Shown piece after piece: positions 1-7,251 of a DNA stretch of 20,265 nucleotides; position 1 is the stretch's first letter; each line of letters starts with the position of its first letter. A program made the translations under genes and the position numbers. The DNA lies in contig CAJJZP010000027.1 in NCBI GenBank assembly GCA_905197665.1, forward strand, positions 1-20,265. The letters run 5' to 3'. The notes beneath the pieces are model-generated. The model had not been told where the DNA came from. It was given only the letters and a program-made list of their open reading frames with translations, and searched no databases. The DNA comes from an uncultured Collinsella sp. GTDB taxonomy: Bacteria > Actinomycetota > Coriobacteriia > Coriobacteriales > Coriobacteriaceae.

Positions 1-35
1 TCGGGAAATCCCTCCCGGCCCGGCGCTTCTTCGTT

Positions 36-1250
36 CTACTTGTCCCCGTCCCCCGCGGGCGAGTTCTTTTGGTTGCGACGGTTACTCCAGGTCACGTTGT
101 GTTCCTTGTAGTAATCGGGCGCCTCGTTGCCGCTCGCGCTAATGGGGTCGTTGCCGGTCAGGGTGTCGGCAATATCCTGCACGAATTTAATGAACAGGCT
201 CGAGTCGTCGGTCTCGGACGAATCAAAGTCAAAGCCAAACTCCACCGCACCGCCGATGATCTTGTCCACGCACTCCGGGTCGTCGCCGTCCAGCCAAATG
301 ACCACGGTGTACTTGTCCACATCGCCCACGCGAAAGTTCTTGTGGCTAATGGTTGTCACCACGTCCTTGGACGCAAACGGCTCGGTGTTGGGCTCGGGGC
401 TGCCGTCGGCCGTTGCCGCCGCATAGGTGGTGGGCTCGCCGTTGCGGTACACCCGCACGCGCGCCGCCTTCTCCACGCCCTTGCTGGCGCTGACCACCTT
501 GAGCTTGGCGCTGTAGCCCAGATCGGTCTTGCCGGCGTTGCGGATATAGAAGGTGTACGCCACATAGTTCTTGCCGTTGTGGCTGCCGTCGATGTTATCC
601 AGGTTGTCGGGCAGGTCGTCGGCAGCGATATTGGTGCCGTTGTCCACGGCGTCGGCCGCCAGGCGCGCGGTGGCGTTGTTAAAGTCGCCATTGTCGGCAA
701 TGGCCACGCCGCGGCGGAACAGCTCCAGGCGGTTGAGGTTGATGGTGAAGTTACCCATGTTTTCCTGCATAAACGACAGGGCAAACAGCACGCCAAAGGC
801 AAGCGCCAGCACCACGAGGGCTTTTTGTAGCTTGTCCATGCGCAGCAGCGCCGTGCCGATGCGCTCCATGCGGCGCTTGGGCATGTACATGGACACGACC
901 GCGTCGGGGTCGATGTCGTCGAGGTCCTGGTCGGCCAGCGCCTGCTCCAGCTCCTCGATGCGCACCACGCCGCGCAAGTCGCGCTTGGGCTTGCGCTTGG
1001 GTTTGGGTTTGGGCTTGGACTTGGGCTTGCCGAAGCGCTTGCGGGAGGCGGGGGGCTGGTCGGGCGCGGAGTCCTCGCCGGGCGCGTCCTCGGCGTTGGC
1101 GGCGGGCGCGTCTGCCGACGTGTCCACGGTCTGGCGCTCGGCCTGGCGCTCGGCCAAATTATCGGCCACGCCCTCGGCTTGGTCCTGCGCCAAATCCTCG
1201 GCCAAATCCTCGGCAGCTTGATCTTTGTTGTTACGCTTGAACAGTGCCAT
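36..1250 (-). CDS. Membrane-anchored protein with TasA/camelysin-like ectodomain
   Basis: A 404-residue protein I cannot assign to a named gene. Residues 1-70 are acidic and low-complexity, with short repeats (AEDLAEDLAQ; AERQAERQ). Residues 71-92 are a Lys/Pro tract (KPKSKPKPKPKRKPK). One hydrophobic segment at about 143-161 (ALVVLALAFGVLFALSF) acts as a signal anchor, giving a cytoplasmic N-terminus and an exported C-terminus of about 240 residues. The ectodomain has phrases typical of TasA/camelysin-like beta-sandwich proteins: YVAYTFYIRNAG, then VVIWLDGDDPEC, then an aromatic strand near FGFDF. That family call is from memory and moderate only. The ATG lies 5 nt after the pilZ stop with no strong Shine-Dalgarno, so translation is probably coupled to the PilZ gene. 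The stop is 35 nt from the window edge. The DNA for the N-terminal part is internally repetitive and may vary in length between strains. Confidence 0.8.
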   Translation of the reverse strand: MALFKRNNKDQAAEDLAEDLAQDQAEGVADNLAERQAERQTVDTSADAPAANAEDAPGEDSAPDQPPASRKRFGKPKSKPKPKPKRKPKRDLRGVVRIEELEQALADQDLDDIDPDAVVSMYMPKRRMERIGTALLRMDKLQKALVVLALAFGVLFALSFMQENMGNFTINLNRLELFRRGVAIADNGDFNNATARLAADAVDNGTNIAADDLPDNLDNIDGSHNGKNYVAYTFYIRNAGKTDLGYSAKLKVVSASKGVEKAARVRVYRNGEPTTYAAATADGSPEPNTEPFASKDVVTTISHKNFRVGDVDKYTVVIWLDGDDPECVDKIIGGAVEFGFDFDSSETDDSSLFIKFVQDIADTLTGNDPISASGNEAPDYYKEHNVTWSNRRNQKNSPAGDGDK

Positions 1251-1255
1251 GGCGA

Positions 1256-1921
1256 TCAGATCTTATATTTGGTGCGAATGTAGCCGACATATTCTTTGAC
1301 GAGCTCGCGCTCCATGTCGTCGGCGTAGCGGAACTGCAGGCCGCAGACGTTGCGGTACAGGCTGCCCTTGGGCGCGCGGCGCACCCAGCACACGATGCCC
1401 AGCTGCTCGGGCAGCTCGTGACGCTCGCCCTGCAGGCGGATCGTGGGCATTTGCACGGCCAGGGCCTCGCCCACATCGGGATAATCGTTGAGGTAGACGG
1501 CCAGGCCGCCGGCCGAGACGTCGATGGTCATGGCGTCCTCGGGCTCGGGGGTCGGCGCGTTGTCGCGCTGGTAGGTCAGGCGCATGGCGACCTTAAAACG
1601 CTCGTCGCGGCGCTTGACAAAGGTGCGCTGCTCGGCGACTTTGCGCATTTTCCAGTAAGTGCGGATGCCCTTTTTCTCGACCGACTCGGGGTAGCCGGCG
1701 AGCACGAACGTTTCCTCGCCCACTTTGTATTGCAGCAGCAGCTTTTGGTTTTCGTCCATGAGCAGCGGCTTGCCGGCGAGCATGGGTGCGCTCATGAGGA
1801 AGTACGCGTCGTCCAGGTTCTCTTTGTACGTGGCGAGCATGTTGAAGTCGGTTTTTTGGCCCATGGGCACGTCGAATGCCACCTGAAGCTTGGTCCCCGG
1901 CGTTATCTGTTGCTCTGCCAT
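1256..1921 (-). CDS. PilZ-domain protein, YcgR-like
   Basis: A 221-residue soluble protein with an N-terminal YcgR-like region (about residues 1-95) and a C-terminal PilZ domain (about 95-215). The cyclic-di-GMP signature is present: an RxxxR-type motif (KRRDERFKV) followed by DVSAGGLAV, the [D/N]xSxxG motif. A role in binding cyclic-di-GMP and modulating a surface or envelope process follows from the family. No flagellar or pilus gene is visible, so the target is unknown; the co-transcribed membrane protein just downstream is the obvious candidate partner. The start is the ATG at 1921, preceded by GGGGGAG at 8 nt. An in-frame ATG at 1954 has no Shine-Dalgarno and sits only about 20 nt from the predicted transcription start. 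First gene of a two-gene operon. Confidence 0.88.
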   Translation of the reverse strand: MAEQQITPGTKLQVAFDVPMGQKTDFNMLATYKENLDDAYFLMSAPMLAGKPLLMDENQKLLLQYKVGEETFVLAGYPESVEKKGIRTYWKMRKVAEQRTFVKRRDERFKVAMRLTYQRDNAPTPEPEDAMTIDVSAGGLAVYLNDYPDVGEALAVQMPTIRLQGERHELPEQLGIVCWVRRAPKGSLYRNVCGLQFRYADDMERELVKEYVGYIRTKYKI

Positions 1922-1979
1922 GTCGTCTCCCCCAGTCGCGGGCGCCGATATCATCGTCGTGCGCGATGCACATTGGGCT

Positions 1980-2007
1980 ATTGTACCTGCTTTGCCGCAG
2001 GTTTCGA
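1980..2007 (-). promoter_or_regulatory. Promoter of the pilZ operon with internal inverted repeat
   Basis: Minus strand: TCGAAA, a 16-nt spacer, then TACAAT, with a predicted start near 1973. The spacer holds the inverted repeat ACCTGC-N6-GCAGGT (1985-2002), well placed for a repressor. No regulator can be named. This is pattern matching only. Confidence 0.45.
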
Positions 2008-2110
2008 TGTGCGGTGCGTGAAATGGCGGGATGCGAGGCGCGGGTGAACGCGCAGCTGCTCCGCGCGCGGCATTAATCTAACAGCGATGCATGTCCCCGA
2101 CAGGCCGTCT

Positions 2111-2172
2111 GTCTATCTCTCAGCCATCTCTCATTTATCTCTCAGCTTAGAGATGAGTGAGAGATGAGAGAC
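2111..2172. repeat. TCTCTC/GAGAGA imperfect hairpin, copy 1
   Basis: Three blocks of ATCTCTCA-like sequence on the left face GAGATGAG-like blocks on the right, giving a long imperfect hairpin with bulges. There is no coding potential and no T-tract. It lies between the pilZ promoter and the end of the PTS operon, and is related to the elements at 2271-2337 and, more distantly, 7425-7460. Confidence 0.65.
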
Positions 2173-2270
2173 AAAAATGCCGTTATCGGTTCAAGCAAAT
2201 CACGTTCGCGCAGGTAAACTCATGTATACGGGAACTTTGACTCGATCCCTAGCCACCTTGCAGCATTGTT

Positions 2271-2337
2271 ATCTCTCATATTTATCTCTCGTCTTTCAGC
2301 TATCTCTCGTGTTAGTGACGAATGAGAGATGAGAGAT
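2271..2337. repeat. TCTCTC/GAGAGA imperfect hairpin, copy 2
   Basis: ATCTCTCAT and ATCTCTCGTC on the left face GACGAATGAGAGAT and GAGAGAT on the right. Same composition and design as copy 1, about 100 bp away. The spacer between the copies (2173-2270) shows no gene or obvious signal. Confidence 0.65.
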
Positions 2338-2390
2338 GCGTGAGTGATGGACGAGTGTGATTTTTTGGACGGTCGGAAAATCCCTCAAAT

Positions 2391-2426
2391 AAAAAACGGG
2401 GCCGGCCTTACGCCGAGCCCCGTTTT
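2391..2426 (-). terminator. Rho-independent terminator of the PTS operon
   Basis: On the minus strand AAAACGGGGC and GCCCCGTTTT form the stem, extended by an inner GCCG/CGGC with one bulged base and a 5-nt loop, followed by a run of six T. It lies 45 nt after the EIID stop. The stem is A/T-flanked on both sides, so it may also work on the plus strand. Confidence 0.85.
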
Positions 2427-2471
2427 CAAACGGTCAGTTAGTTATCCAACGCGCGAGCATAGCAGTCAACA

Positions 2472-3320
2472 TTACGCCGCCGCGAACACTCCCAAGCCCG
2501 TTCCGATGATGCAGATTGCGAAGATGCCCAAGATGATCCAAATGGTCTTGACGCCCTTTTTATAGAGGGCGACGCAGGCAAAGGTTGCCAGCAAGGGCAG
2601 CAGACCGGGGAAGATCGAATCGAACAGATCCTGCAGGACAATCTCCGAACCACCCACGTCAAAGGTCAAAGCAGTGGACAGTGAGACCTGCGCCGCAATC
2701 ATGGCGCCGATAACGGTCATTCCGAGGACACCGGCAGCATGCGTCATGCGAGACATAAGGTTGCTCTCTTCGGACTGCTGCAAAAACTTGGTTCCCAAGT
2801 CGTAACCCAGATGGGCGGCGACGATACGCGTTGCAAAGTTAATCACGGAGTAGATGAGCGCGTACACGATGGGGCCGAGCGGGTTGCCCGTCGAAGCGAT
2901 GCCAATACCAATGCCGGCGGCAACCACGCGGAACGTACCCCAGTAGAACGAATCGCCGATGCCGGAAAGCGGTCCCATAAGGCCGACCTTCATGGCGTTA
3001 ATCGAGGACGTGTCGAAGTTCTTATCGGCAGCCGCCTGCTCTTCCATCGAAACCGTTAGGCCGGCTACAAACGGAAGCACATGAGGCGTGATGTTAAAGA
3101 ACTCGGTATGGCGATCGAGCGCCGCATAGTAATCGTCGTCGTTGGGATAGATCTTTCGCAGGGGCTTCTGAATGGTGTACATGAAGCCCATTGCCATCAT
3201 CTTGTCGTACGACTGCGAGCACTGGCTCGTAAACTGGCGAAGGAACATGCTCCGATACATATCGGGAGTCATAATCGCGTCCTTCTTGGCCTCTTTGAGG
3301 TCGGCGTTCTGGATAGCCAT
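2472..3320 (-). CDS. Mannose-family PTS permease subunit EIID
   Basis: A 282-residue membrane subunit of a mannose/fructose/sorbose-family PTS permease (usual length about 270-300). Family hallmarks are FLRQFTSQCSQSYDKMMAMGF near the N-terminus, a central Gly-rich stretch (GLMGPLSGIGDSFYWGTF, about 133-150), and C-terminal hydrophobic helices ending GTGLGVFAAA. With EIIC it forms the sugar-translocating channel in the cytoplasmic membrane. Its ATG shares one base with the EIIC stop (TAATG), so the two are translationally coupled, as expected for subunits needed in equal amounts. It is the last gene before the operon terminator. The substrate cannot be read from EIID itself; a glycated amino acid is inferred from the deglycase in the operon. 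A GfrD-like role is likely. Confidence 0.93.
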   Translation of the reverse strand: MAIQNADLKEAKKDAIMTPDMYRSMFLRQFTSQCSQSYDKMMAMGFMYTIQKPLRKIYPNDDDYYAALDRHTEFFNITPHVLPFVAGLTVSMEEQAAADKNFDTSSINAMKVGLMGPLSGIGDSFYWGTFRVVAAGIGIGIASTGNPLGPIVYALIYSVINFATRIVAAHLGYDLGTKFLQQSEESNLMSRMTHAAGVLGMTVIGAMIAAQVSLSTALTFDVGGSEIVLQDLFDSIFPGLLPLLATFACVALYKKGVKTIWIILGIFAICIIGTGLGVFAAA

Positions 3321-4093
3321 TAGAAGTCCTCCTCTTCATCTGCAGCAACCGTCTGCGGACCGGACGAGCCCTCGCGGAAGGCCAGGAGCAGCGCGACGCA
3401 AATGGCAGCTGCGGCGACGCCGACCACGTCCATCTTGAGGTAGATGACCATAATGAAGCCCAGGAACAGCCAGGGAAGGAGCTTGTTATCGCCCATGGTC
3501 CTGATAAGAAGAGCGAAGCCGATGCAGACCATGACGCCGGACGCAACGTTGAGGCCGTCCATCACAAACTGCGGAATCGCGTTGAGCGCATTGTTGATAA
3601 GGTCGGCACCAAAGAACAGCGAGCCAAACACCAGCAGTGCAGACGGAATGCCAATCGACAGCGGCACGATGGTCAGATGGTACAGATTCGCCTTGGCAAG
3701 ATCGCGATTTGCCAGAGCGGTCTCAATCTTCTTGCAGGCAAAGGCACCCGGAACGGCGTAGCAGAAGTTGCGCCACACCTGAAGGAAGACGGAGACGGGA
3801 AGGGCGAGCGCGACGGCAGTTGCCGTGCCCGTACCCGTAATGACGGCAAACGCGCAGCCAAGCACGCCGGAGGCATAGACCTCGGGAGGGACCGCCGCGC
3901 CGACCATGATGGCGCCCATGAACATGGACTCCAAAGCAGCGCCGACGATAACGCCCTGCTGGACATCGCCAAGAATCAAGCCGACAAACAGGCTCGTAAA
4001 CAGCGGACGACCAAGCATCGTAATGCCAAATAATTGCTCGTCCATGGACGCAATAAATGCGACCAGTGCAACTAGAAGATACTGGACAACCAT
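3320..4093 (-). CDS. Mannose-family PTS permease subunit EIIC
   Basis: A 257-residue polytopic membrane protein, usual length for EIIC of the mannose family. The N-terminal pattern VVQYLLVALVAFIASMDEQ, the long small-residue helix with GVIVGAALESMFMGAIMVGAA (about 50-70) and the following VPPEVYASGVLG are characteristic. It works with EIID in uptake across the cytoplasmic membrane and GfrC-like function is inferred. I chose ATG 4093, which has GGGG at 9 nt. An upstream in-frame TTG at 4102 overlaps that ribosome-binding site and is unlikely. Unusually, EIIC/EIID are separated from EIIA/EIIB by the deglycase gene, and a 13-bp hairpin lies just upstream. The C-terminus is acidic (ADEEEDF). Confidence 0.92.
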   Translation of the reverse strand: MVVQYLLVALVAFIASMDEQLFGITMLGRPLFTSLFVGLILGDVQQGVIVGAALESMFMGAIMVGAAVPPEVYASGVLGCAFAVITGTGTATAVALALPVSVFLQVWRNFCYAVPGAFACKKIETALANRDLAKANLYHLTIVPLSIGIPSALLVFGSLFFGADLINNALNAIPQFVMDGLNVASGVMVCIGFALLIRTMGDNKLLPWLFLGFIMVIYLKMDVVGVAAAAICVALLLAFREGSSGPQTVAADEEEDF

Positions 4094-4114
4094 TTCGATC
4101 AACCCCAGAAACAG

Positions 4115-4153
4115 GTCTGCAGGCGAGGCATTCTGCGCAGCTCGCCTGCAGAC
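4115..4153 (-). other. Intercistronic 13-bp perfect hairpin between deglycase and EIIC
   Basis: Perfect inverted repeat GTCTGCAGGCGAG (4115-4127) and CTCGCCTGCAGAC (4141-4153) with a 13-nt loop. There is no T-tract, so it is not a classical terminator. It may protect or delimit mRNA ends between the soluble-enzyme and membrane-subunit cistrons. Confidence 0.75.
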
Positions 4154-4174
4154 AACCGCAGCAATTTGAGAGGA

Positions 4175-5209
4175 TTAGTAGTTCATCTGGTGATAGTAAC
4201 GACGCGTGGTGAGCGGGTGGTTACGGACGTGCTCGAGATGGCAGCTCAGACGCTCGGTGATGGTGTAGGTGACCATCGGGGAGACGATCTTGCGGAACTC
4301 GGGGTCGCTGAACGGCAGCTCGACCTCGGCGGTGTCAAACTTGTTCACGCGGACGTTGACGCCCTTCTCGTCGGCGAGCATGTGAGTGAAGTTGTCCACG
4401 CGGTCCATGAGCTTACGGGTGTCGTCCTCGCCGTAGAGCATGATGAGGCTCGTGCCTTCCTCGCACAGCTCGATGGTGCCGTGGAAGAACTCGGCGGCGT
4501 GGATGGACTTGGTCTTGATCCACTGCATCTCCTCGAGGATGCACATGGCGTAGTCGTAGGCCTCACCCCAGAGCATGCCGGAGCCAATCACCATGTGGTA
4601 ATCGGTGTCCTTGAAGTCCTCGGCCATGGCGGCGCAGCGCTCGTCCTGAGCGTCCTTGGCCTTGATGAGGTACGGAGCGATGTTGCCGAACTCTTCCATG
4701 AAGGTGTCGTACTTGGGGAAGGCGCCGGCGTTCTTGAGGAAGCGGGCGACCAGCGTGATCTGGTAGGTGTAGATGGCCTCGCACAGAACGTCGTCCTCGG
4801 CGAAGCTGAAGAACTTGTAATCGGCGTACTCGGTGGCCGGGGTGTTGTCGTTGGAGACATACATCAGCGTGCGGGCGCCCTGCTCCTGGCAGAACTTGGC
4901 AGCCTCAATGATCTCGGGGGTGGTGCCGGTACGGGTGGAGAAGACGCAGACCGAGTCCTTGTTGAAGGCCTTGGGCGGGCACGCGAGGAACTCAGCGGCG
5001 ATCTCGCAGTGGACGTCGACGTCGGCCGTGGTGGTCTCGACCCAATACTTCATCGGGAGCGTGTGGGCCCAGGTGCCGCCGCAGCCGATGAAGAAGATGT
5101 TGGAATAACCCTGCTCGCAGACCTCGTCCACGGCAGCCTCAATCTGAGGACGGAGAGCGAGGGCATCGCTCACAACCTTCTCGTAACGAGGCTCATCGAA
5201 ATTGAACAT
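4175..5209 (-). CDS. SIS-domain deglycase (FrlB/GfrE/GfrF-like), PTS-linked
   Basis: A 344-residue cytoplasmic double-SIS protein of the group that includes fructoselysine-6-phosphate deglycase FrlB and GfrE/GfrF, related to the isomerase half of GlmS. The first SIS domain (about 35-165) has FFIGCGGTWAH and the phosphosugar loop STRTGTTPE (91-99). The second (about 200-330) has VIGSGMLWGEAYDYA and the catalytic-region motif AAEFFHGTIE (238-247). The C-terminus HPLTTRRYYHQMNY is typical of FrlB-like enzymes. Predicted reaction: a 6-phosphorylated glycated amine plus water gives glucose-6-phosphate plus the amine. Lying inside a mannose-type PTS operon supports this, since the PTS would deliver the 6-phosphate. 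Fructoselysine and glucoselysine cannot be told apart from sequence alone. ATG 5209 has AGGAG at 6 nt. It has its own promoter after an upstream terminator. Confidence 0.85.
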   Translation of the reverse strand: MFNFDEPRYEKVVSDALALRPQIEAAVDEVCEQGYSNIFFIGCGGTWAHTLPMKYWVETTTADVDVHCEIAAEFLACPPKAFNKDSVCVFSTRTGTTPEIIEAAKFCQEQGARTLMYVSNDNTPATEYADYKFFSFAEDDVLCEAIYTYQITLVARFLKNAGAFPKYDTFMEEFGNIAPYLIKAKDAQDERCAAMAEDFKDTDYHMVIGSGMLWGEAYDYAMCILEEMQWIKTKSIHAAEFFHGTIELCEEGTSLIMLYGEDDTRKLMDRVDNFTHMLADEKGVNVRVNKFDTAEVELPFSDPEFRKIVSPMVTYTITERLSCHLEHVRNHPLTTRRYYHQMNY

Positions 5210-5229
5210 CCCTTACTCCTAACTCACTT

Positions 5230-5250
5230 GGATGAACCCTTCATTCATCC
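5230..5250 (-). other. Small hairpin in the deglycase mRNA leader
   Basis: GGATGAA-N7-TTCATCC perfect 7-bp stem, between the predicted promoter (5257-5287) and the Shine-Dalgarno at 5216-5220. It could be a leader structure or a protein-binding site. Function unknown. Confidence 0.4.
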
Positions 5251-5256
5251 CATGAC

Positions 5257-5287
5257 GTTATAATACTTTATATAACTAACTATGCAA
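5257..5287 (-). promoter_or_regulatory. Internal promoter and candidate GntR operator before the deglycase
   Basis: Minus strand: TTGCAT (5282-5287), a 16-nt spacer, TATTAT (5260-5265). The -10 is overlapped by the perfect inverted repeat GTTATA-N8-TATAAC (5257-5276), placed as a repressor site would be. Related boxes occur before EIIA (6401-6421) and before the regulator gene (7252-7271). Confidence 0.55.
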
Positions 5288-5319
5288 GAACTATTTCAGA
5301 TTTTTTTGATTTTTCTTTA

Positions 5320-5352
5320 ATAAAAAGCCCGCCGATCAAATGATCGACGGGC
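5320..5352 (-). terminator. Terminator after EIIB, inside the PTS cluster
   Basis: Minus strand stem GCCCGTCGATCA / TGATCGGCGGGC (12 bp with one G-T pair, 2-nt loop) followed by TTTTTATT. A strong intrinsic terminator 51 nt after the EIIB stop, which splits the EIIA-EIIB unit from deglycase-EIIC-EIID. Confidence 0.9.
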
Positions 5353-5403
5353 ATAGGCATAGAGCATTGGTTCAATAAATGCCGAGCATCAACGTGTTTC
5401 CGG

Positions 5404-5877
5404 CTAGAAAACGTCCTTGGCAAACACCTTAGCGTCATTGGGAACCTGACGGATTTCGATGGCCACGCCATCGCCCAGGAGCTCTTGGATATGCTCGGCA
5501 TCTTTCTCGGTCGCAAAGATCGCAGGGGTCGGATGAAGCGTGGTCTCAGGGGTCTTTCGGGTTCCGCCCAGATTGATCTCTTTGATGTCTTTGCAACCCT
5601 TAGCGAGACGATAGACATCTTCAATCGTCTCAGTGATGATAAACAGCGAATACTTGTCGGTAACGCCGCTGTTGAGCGCCTCGATAGCAGCGTCAACATC
5701 CTTGATGACGAGTTTAACGCCGTTGGGGCGGGCGAGCCTCAAGGCCGCCTTCCTCATGTCGTCTTTTGCCACAGCATCGCTGGCAAGCAAGATGCAATCT
5801 ACATCCAAAGCGTGAGTCCAGGACATGGCAACTTGGCCGTGAATCAGTCGGTAATCAACTCTCGTAAGCTTAATCAT
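5404..5877 (-). CDS. Mannose-family PTS EIIB component
   Basis: A 157-residue cytoplasmic phosphocarrier of the mannose/sorbose family. The phosphorylated histidine is in the N-terminal motif VDYRLIHGQV (His13 with the start used here). The segment INLGGTRKTPETTLHP (about 109-124) fits the family's phosphosugar-side loop. It takes phosphate from EIIA and gives it to the sugar entering through EIIC/EIID. The start is ATG 5877 with GGAG 9 nt upstream; an in-frame ATG at 5886 directly abuts that GGAG and is rejected. The 71-nt gap from EIIA contains a 12-bp palindrome (5921-5932). A terminator follows. Length is normal for a free-standing EIIB. GfrB-like function is inferred from context. Confidence 0.92.
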   Translation of the reverse strand: MIKLTRVDYRLIHGQVAMSWTHALDVDCILLASDAVAKDDMRKAALRLARPNGVKLVIKDVDAAIEALNSGVTDKYSLFIITETIEDVYRLAKGCKDIKEINLGGTRKTPETTLHPTPAIFATEKDAEHIQELLGDGVAIEIRQVPNDAKVFAKDVF

Positions 5878-5948
5878 CGTTATCATCTCCGCACGTGATA
5901 AAGGGAATGACAGGTGTGGCCCCTAGCTAGGGCTCGAACCAGAACTAA

Positions 5949-6368
5949 CTAGAACTCTTCTTCCTCGGCGCCGGCAAGCATGTCCGCCGCCTCGCAAAGC
6001 TGAATAAACGAACGCGATCCCTCGACCGCGGTTTTGGCCTTGTCCGCATCCAGGGAGTCCAGCTGTGTAACCATTTCCACCAGCAGCGGCAAGTTCATTC
6101 CAGCGATTAACGTAAACGATCCGTCGGTCGCCCTCTGAATGAATTCGTTGTTTACAGAGCCGCCAAAGATGTCAGTCACGACAAACCAAGAGTCGGCAGG
6201 GTCCCTCGTCTCCATCCATGCATCAATCAACGCCGCGACGTCCCTTGAATCGTCATCGACATAGGCGCACAGGCACTCGATTCGGTCGTTGGTGCCCATC
6301 AGAATCTCCAGAGAGCTTTTCATGCCTTGGGCGAGATAACCATGACTCGCTAGCAATATCTTATTCAT
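5949..6368 (-). CDS. Mannose-family PTS EIIA component
   Basis: A 139-residue EIIA of the mannose family, usual length. The active-site histidine is His9 in KILLASHGYLAQG, and the second signature TDIFGGSVNNEF (about 65-76) is intact. It accepts phosphate from HPr and passes it to EIIB in the cytoplasm. The ATG has GGAG at 4 nt. First structural gene after the GntR-type regulator, 135 bp downstream of it on the same strand, with its own promoter-like region and a candidate operator in the gap. The acidic tail (GAEEEEF) resembles that of EIIC in the same operon. GfrA-like function is inferred. Confidence 0.93.
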   Translation of the reverse strand: MNKILLASHGYLAQGMKSSLEILMGTNDRIECLCAYVDDDSRDVAALIDAWMETRDPADSWFVVTDIFGGSVNNEFIQRATDGSFTLIAGMNLPLLVEMVTQLDSLDADKAKTAVEGSRSFIQLCEAADMLAGAEEEEF

Positions 6369-6392
6369 AGTTCTCCAGTACCAATAGGACGT

Positions 6393-6421
6393 ACTATATT
6401 GTCATAACAAAGTATATTAGC
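6393..6421 (-). promoter_or_regulatory. Promoter region and candidate GntR operator before EIIA
   Basis: Minus strand: TTGCTA and, 19 nt later, TATAGT, embedding an ATACTTT core (6409-6415 on the complement) flanked by GCTAAT and GTTATGAC. This resembles the 5257-5276 box, GTTATA-ATACTTTA-TATAAC. The -35/-10 spacing is poor, so the promoter call is weaker than the box similarity. Confidence 0.4.
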
Positions 6422-6470
6422 AATCTACCCTACGTGGTGTGTCTATTTTCCAAATCCGCGAACGGTAACA

Positions 6471-6492
6471 ATTGGTCGGTAAATCGACCAAT
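6471..6492. other. Inverted repeat between regulator and EIIA
   Basis: Perfect 8-bp inverted repeat ATTGGTCG-N6-CGACCAAT, 12 nt past the regulator's stop. On the minus strand it is followed only by TGTT, so it is either a weak terminator for the regulator gene or a protein-binding site. Confidence 0.45.
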
Positions 6493-6503
6493 CTATCGCT
6501 AAT

Positions 6504-7208
6504 TTACAAATAGAACTTCAGTCGCTCGGTGCAGTACACCTGACGGGAGATGAAAAGCGGCTCGCCACTTGGGGCATAACGTCTATCGACAAACAGAAGC
6601 AGCGAAGAGTCCAGCTCCACGTTAAGGTATGCCGCCTCGAGCTCGCTCGCATAGCAGACCTCGAGCGTACGCGTGTTGGGACCCATCTTGATCCCCTGGC
6701 GATCGAGTACCGCCATCAGCGAATCATCGAGGGACTCATGCTCCAAAAAAGAAAGCGCAGCGGAATAGCTATTGGTTTCCAGCATCGTGGGCTTGCCATC
6801 CACAAGGCGCAGACGACGGCTACGCAATACCTTTTGGGTATCGTCTACGCCCAGGAACTTCGCGTCTCGCAGACTTGGGAAGTCCCAGCCCATTTCGAGA
6901 ACCCTGGTAGACGCCTGTTTGCCCGCAAGCTGGCACGAATGGGTAAAGCTCTCACGGTCGTCCGCGGCATACATCTGCGTGTCCGACGAAACGAACGTGC
7001 CCTTGCCGCGGGCCCTCTCAACAAGCCCAGCATCTTCCATTTCTTTAATTGCGGAGCGAACCGTTATTCGGCTCACGCCAAATTGCTCGATAAGCTCCGC
7101 CTCGGTCGGAAGCTTATCTCCCGGGCGGTACGTGCCGTTGGCGATTGAATCAGAAAGCGCACGAACAATCTGTTTGTACAGGGGGATAACGCTATTTGCC
7201 TCAACCAT
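6504..7208 (-). CDS. GntR-family regulator with UTRA domain, PTS-linked
   Basis: A 234-residue transcription factor of the HutC/UTRA group of the GntR family. The N-terminal winged helix (about residues 5-75) contains IPLYKQIVRALSDSIANG, the recognition part LIEQFGVSRITVRSAIKEM, and the wing GLVERARGKGTFV. The C-terminal UTRA domain (about 90-230) binds a small effector, usually a phosphosugar or related metabolite, and ends ISRQVYCTERLKFYL. Position directly upstream of EIIA on the same strand suggests it represses the PTS-deglycase cassette and is relieved by the phosphorylated substrate (inference). ATG 7208 is preferred because AAAGG lies 10 nt upstream; an in-frame ATG at 7217 lies only 1 nt after that AAAGG. 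Similar AT-rich boxes at three promoters are candidate operators. Confidence 0.9.
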   Translation of the reverse strand: MVEANSVIPLYKQIVRALSDSIANGTYRPGDKLPTEAELIEQFGVSRITVRSAIKEMEDAGLVERARGKGTFVSSDTQMYAADDRESFTHSCQLAGKQASTRVLEMGWDFPSLRDAKFLGVDDTQKVLRSRRLRLVDGKPTMLETNSYSAALSFLEHESLDDSLMAVLDRQGIKMGPNTRTLEVCYASELEAAYLNVELDSSLLLFVDRRYAPSGEPLFISRQVYCTERLKFYL

Positions 7209-7251
7209 ATCAACCATACCTTTACAAGGAATCAGCAGCCTATAGATAAAT

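Noticed and set aside
4094..4102. TTG start for EIIC at 4102
   Set aside because: The TTG directly follows the GGGG that serves ATG 4093 at good spacing, so translation from it would lack a ribosome-binding site.
4166..5263. A 365-codon plus-strand open frame opposite the first deglycase
   Set aside because: Antisense shadow of a gene with clear SIS motifs; Val/Gly/Asp/Glu-rich without recognisable domains.
5919..5940. tRNA-like T-arm (GGTTCGAGCC on the minus strand) between EIIA and EIIB
   Set aside because: The surrounding bases do not form a T-stem, and no acceptor, D or anticodon arms are found. It is only a motif match next to a palindrome.
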